Of a stretch of 64,000 nucleotides of DNA, positions 63,105 to 64,000 are shown one piece after another. Below the pieces are notes generated by a model. That model made no database searches. It saw only the letters and a list, made by a program, of their open reading frames with translations, and was not told where the DNA came from. Position 1 is the stretch's first letter; every line of letters begins with the position of its first letter. A program made the position numbers and the translations under genes. This stretch comes from Bordetella genomosp. 11 (lineage in GTDB: Bacteria; Pseudomonadota; Gammaproteobacteria; Burkholderiales; Burkholderiaceae_B), in contig NZ_NEVS01000001.1 of assembly GCF_002261215.1 (NCBI RefSeq), forward strand, positions 992,001-1,056,000, given 5' to 3'.

Positions 63105-63878
63105 TCACGCGGCGCGCGCCAGCGCGGCTTCTTCGCGGATAAGCGACAGCACATGGCGCTTGAGCTCGTTGAACACGGCGGATGTGGTGTCGCGCGGGCG
63201 CGGCAGGTCGACGGGTATCAGTTCGCGGATGCGGCCGGGCCGATGCGTCATGACGGCGACCTGGGTGCCCAGGATCAGCGCCTCTTCGACGCTGTGCGTG
63301 ACGAACACGATCGTCGATTGCGACTTCTGCCAGATGGAGACGAGTTCCTCCTGGATGTCGGCCTTGGTCTGCGCGTCCAGCGCGGCGAAGGGTTCGTCCA
63401 TCAGGATCACCCCCGGGTTGAGCAGCAGCGCGCGCGCGATGCCCACGCGCTGGCTCATGCCGCCGGACAGTTCGGACGGGTAGTGGTCCTCGAAACCGGT
63501 CAGGCCCACCAGGTCGATATAGGGCTGCGCCAGCTTGCGCCGTTCGTCCTTGGACTTGCCGCGCAGGCGATAGGGAAAGGCCACGTTGTCCCAGACCGGC
63601 AGCCACGGCATCAGGGTGGCCTGCTGGAAAACCATGCCACGGTCCGCGCCGGGCCGCGTGACGGGTTTGCCTTCCACGGTCACCCTGCCCGTGGTGGGAT
63701 GTTCGAAGCCGGCCAGCATATTCAGCAGCGTGGACTTGCCGCAGCCGGACGGCCCCAGCAGGCACAGCAATTCGTGGCGGCCGACGCTCAGCGACACATC
63801 CTTCAGCGTCAGCAGCTCGGTATTGCGGCGCGCGTCGTAGAAGGTCTTGCCTATGCTTTCGAAAACGACGTGGCTCAT
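63105..63878 (-). CDS. ABC transporter ATPase of the nitrate/sulfonate/taurine (SsuB/TauB) type
   Basis: A 257-residue ATPase. Walker A LLGPSGCGKSTLLNMLAG, Q-loop GMVFQQATLMPWLPVWDNVA, signature SELSGGMSQRVGIARALLLN, Walker B VILMDEPFAALDAQTKADIQ and the H-loop FVTHSVEEALILG are intact. The sequence PWLPVWDNVAFPYRL places it with SsuB/TauB/NrtD-type ATPases. AGGAG precedes the ATG, whose ATGA overlaps the permease stop. It is upstream of the three enzyme genes on the same strand with a 150-bp gap, and probably powers uptake of their substrate. Confidence 0.93.
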   Translation of the reverse strand: MSHVVFESIGKTFYDARRNTELLTLKDVSLSVGRHELLCLLGPSGCGKSTLLNMLAGFEHPTTGRVTVEGKPVTRPGADRGMVFQQATLMPWLPVWDNVAFPYRLRGKSKDERRKLAQPYIDLVGLTGFEDHYPSELSGGMSQRVGIARALLLNPGVILMDEPFAALDAQTKADIQEELVSIWQKSQSTIVFVTHSVEEALILGTQVAVMTHRPGRIRELIPVDLPRPRDTTSAVFNELKRHVLSLIREEAALARAA

Positions 63879-64000
63879 CGTGGACTCCTGGCGGCCTGCT
63901 GGCTGCCTTGCAGCGTGGATCCGCGCTGCCAGTGCAGGCAGGCGTTCATGATGGTCTTCAGCAGCAGGTCGGACAGATAGCCGAGCAGGCCGATGCTGAC
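63875..64000 (-). CDS. ABC transporter permease, C-terminal fragment at window edge
   Basis: Only the last 41 residues are in the window. IGLLGYLSDLLLKTIMNACL matches the C-terminal end of SsuC/TauC-type permeases (a final transmembrane helix and short polar tail). The TGA stop overlaps the ATG of the ATPase gene (ATGA at 63875-63878), as expected for coupled permease-ATPase pairs. The rest of the gene, and probably the binding-protein gene, lie beyond the right edge. Confidence 0.75.
   Translation of the reverse strand, partial: VSIGLLGYLSDLLLKTIMNACLHWQRGSTLQGSQQAARSPR

Overview
The window is GC-rich, densely coded and free of rRNA, tRNA, insertion-sequence, phage or CRISPR signatures. Two orphan Bug-type (TctC-like) substrate receptors, many LysR regulators next to small catabolic clusters, and a large autotransporter point to a betaproteobacterium of the Alcaligenaceae, most likely Bordetella or a close relative. 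That assignment is inference from gene content; no marker gene is present.

Layout. 1-8.9 kb: a Tat-exported sulfite-oxidase-like enzyme (cut by the left edge), an exported zinc-hydrolase-like protein, a PLP-dependent dehydratase divergent from a YheO/DauR-type regulator, a non-coding stretch packed with repeats (14-bp array, 35-bp inverted repeat, 41-bp direct repeats), an M20 peptidase, and small stand-alone proteins. 9-11.3 kb: a class V aminotransferase-like protein and an AraC-type regulator. 11.5-21.3 kb: a complete chemosensory operon (MCP-like protein, CheY, STAS protein, CheA, MCP, CheW, REC-EAL protein, CheR, CheB). Its CheA has two MshEN-like motifs in its linker, beside a c-di-GMP phosphodiesterase gene. 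21.4-25.5 kb: Bug receptor, an M19 dipeptidase with an extra N-terminal domain, a permease and a small Cys-containing protein. 25.5-31.2 kb: DUF763 and DUF1275 genes and an autotransporter. 31.5-40 kb: transporters, a ModA-like binding protein, LysR and HxlR regulators, DoxX and an Old Yellow Enzyme.

40.3-45.2 kb: an orphan peptide-type binding protein, a ROK-family kinase whose motif order is circularly permuted and which ends in a Lys/Ala tail, and an ABC exporter. 45.4-52.6 kb: a LysR-controlled cluster with a ureohydrolase, a RidA protein, a polar amino acid ABC importer and an MmgE/PrpD enzyme, which looks like an uptake-and-degradation unit for an amidino or imine-forming compound. 52.6-59.3 kb: MFS transporter, Bug receptor, IlvD/Edd dehydratase, LysR and a DHDPS-family aldolase, which together resemble a sugar-acid pathway. 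59.3-64 kb (minus strand): amidohydrolase, dihydropyrimidinase, an arylmalonate-decarboxylase-like enzyme and a SsuBC/TauBC-type ABC importer (permease cut by the right edge), a probable operon for an N-heterocycle.

The points most worth following up are the permuted ROK kinase, the MshEN-like motifs in CheA, the repeat-dense 3.75-5.5 kb locus, the dipeptidase fusion, and the terminal hydantoinase/decarboxylase operon.
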